From contig CALFXV010000198.1 of NCBI GenBank assembly GCA_937957775.1, positions 1-6,538 of the forward strand: DNA of 6,538 nt, in the 5' to 3' direction. Source of the stretch: an uncultured Methylotenera sp. (GTDB taxonomy: Bacteria > Pseudomonadota > Gammaproteobacteria > Burkholderiales > Methylophilaceae). Shown here one piece after another: positions 6,053-6,538 of the stretch. Every line of letters starts with the position of its first letter. The stretch's first letter is position 1. Position numbers and translations under genes: made by a program. The notes beneath the pieces are model-generated. The model was not told where the DNA came from. It saw only the letters and a program-made list of their open reading frames with translations, and did no database searches.

Positions 6053-6538
6053 ATGTCTCTGACCACGCTCAATGCCCTATCCCCTCTGGATGGCCGCTAT
6101 CAATCAAAATTAGACGCACTGCGCCCTTATTTTAGCGAATACGCGCTGATTAAACACCGCGCATGGGTGGAAGTAGAATGGCTTAAAGCCCTAGCAGCAG
6201 CCAGCGAATTGTCTGAAATTGCTGCCTTCAGCCCAGCTACCATCAAGGAACTGGATGCCGCCATTGCGAACTTTAGCGAGAGCGATGCGGCCCAAGTTAA
6301 AGCCATAGAAGCCCGCACCAATCACGATGTAAAAGCATTGGAATATTGGCTAAAAGACAAATTTGCGGCCAACCCGGAAATCAACAAAGCCAGCGAGTTC
6401 ATCCACTTCGCTTGCACCTCAGAAGACATCAACAACCTATCGCACGGCCTGATGTTAAAAACCGCACGCGATGAGGTGATGCTACCCTTTTTAGCCAACT
6501 TAATGGCCCGCTTGAGAGAGCTTGCCACGCAATTGGCT
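6053..6538 (+). CDS. purB: Adenylosuccinate lyase, N-terminal part (runs off window)
   Basis: The ATG at 6053 is followed by 162 open codons to the last base, so the gene is cut by the window edge; the E. coli enzyme has 456 residues. PurB cleaves adenylosuccinate to AMP and fumarate, and SAICAR to AICAR and fumarate, in purine synthesis. Visible PurB blocks are LSPLDGRY (9-16) with substrate-binding Arg15 and Tyr16, ARTNHDVKALEYWL (87-100), and FIHFACTSEDINNLSHGLML (116-135) with the TSEDINN phosphate-binding motif. The TNHDVKA and SEDINN stretches mark the long E. coli-type PurB rather than the Bacillus type. The catalytic His and the mobile loop with the signature GSSxMPxK lie beyond the window. 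TAAGG (6041-6045) is the ribosome-binding site, 7 bases before the start. The terminator upstream indicates separate transcription from the prp cluster. Confidence 0.95.
   Translation, partial: MSLTTLNALSPLDGRYQSKLDALRPYFSEYALIKHRAWVEVEWLKALAAASELSEIAAFSPATIKELDAAIANFSESDAAQVKAIEARTNHDVKALEYWLKDKFAANPEINKASEFIHFACTSEDINNLSHGLMLKTARDEVMLPFLANLMARLRELATQLA

Noticed and set aside
8..6538. GCAATTGGCT at both ends of the window (8-17 and 6529-6538), as if a direct repeat
   Set aside because: In both places it encodes an in-frame Gln-Leu-Ala of an unrelated conserved protein, and similarity does not extend further. It is coincidence.

Overview
The window reads as a chromosomal segment of a proteobacterium, most likely a betaproteobacterium. 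PrpB, PrpC, PrpD and PurB all look like beta/gammaproteobacterial proteins, and the mesaconyl-CoA hydratase and CoA-ester lyases fit the same setting. A hand count of three 60-base lines (1-60, 3841-3900, 4801-4860) gives 95 G+C of 180, about 53%. The same lines hold 55 C against 40 G on the coding strand. Methylophilaceae or a related Nitrosomonadales lineage is my best guess, inferred from general knowledge that such methylotrophs carry a methylcitrate cycle; this placement is weak. No phage, transposon, tRNA, rRNA or CRISPR signal was seen.

Layout. All genes run on the + strand. (1) 1-221 is the 3' end of a malyl-CoA-lyase-like CoA-ester lyase that begins upstream. (2) 214-1302 is a double-hotdog MaoC protein best read as mesaconyl-CoA (beta-methylmalyl-CoA) hydratase; it overlaps the first gene by 8 bases. 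(3) 1324-2322 is a second, divergent HpcH/HpaI/CitE-type lyase. (4) 2356-3240 is prpB, 3243-4406 is prpC and 4469-5929 is prpD, the core of the 2-methylcitrate cycle. (5) A perfect 17-bp hairpin with a T-tract (5972-6010) closes this cluster. (6) purB (adenylosuccinate lyase) starts at 6053 and runs off the window end.

How they work together. PrpC joins propionyl-CoA to oxaloacetate to give 2-methylcitrate. PrpD dehydrates it, an aconitase encoded elsewhere rehydrates the product, and PrpB splits 2-methylisocitrate into pyruvate and succinate. The upstream genes belong to families that handle the other known fate of propionyl-CoA: condensation with glyoxylate to beta-methylmalyl-CoA and dehydration to mesaconyl-CoA, as in the ethylmalonyl-CoA pathway (in reverse) and the 3-hydroxypropionate bi-cycle. 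The tight spacing suggests one operon that joins both C3 routes. That combination, with two different lyases around the hydratase, is the most interesting feature here. The joint pathway is inference from family assignments and gene order. No dedicated regulator, prpE, prpF, acnD, CoA transferase or mesaconyl-C4-CoA hydratase lies inside the window.
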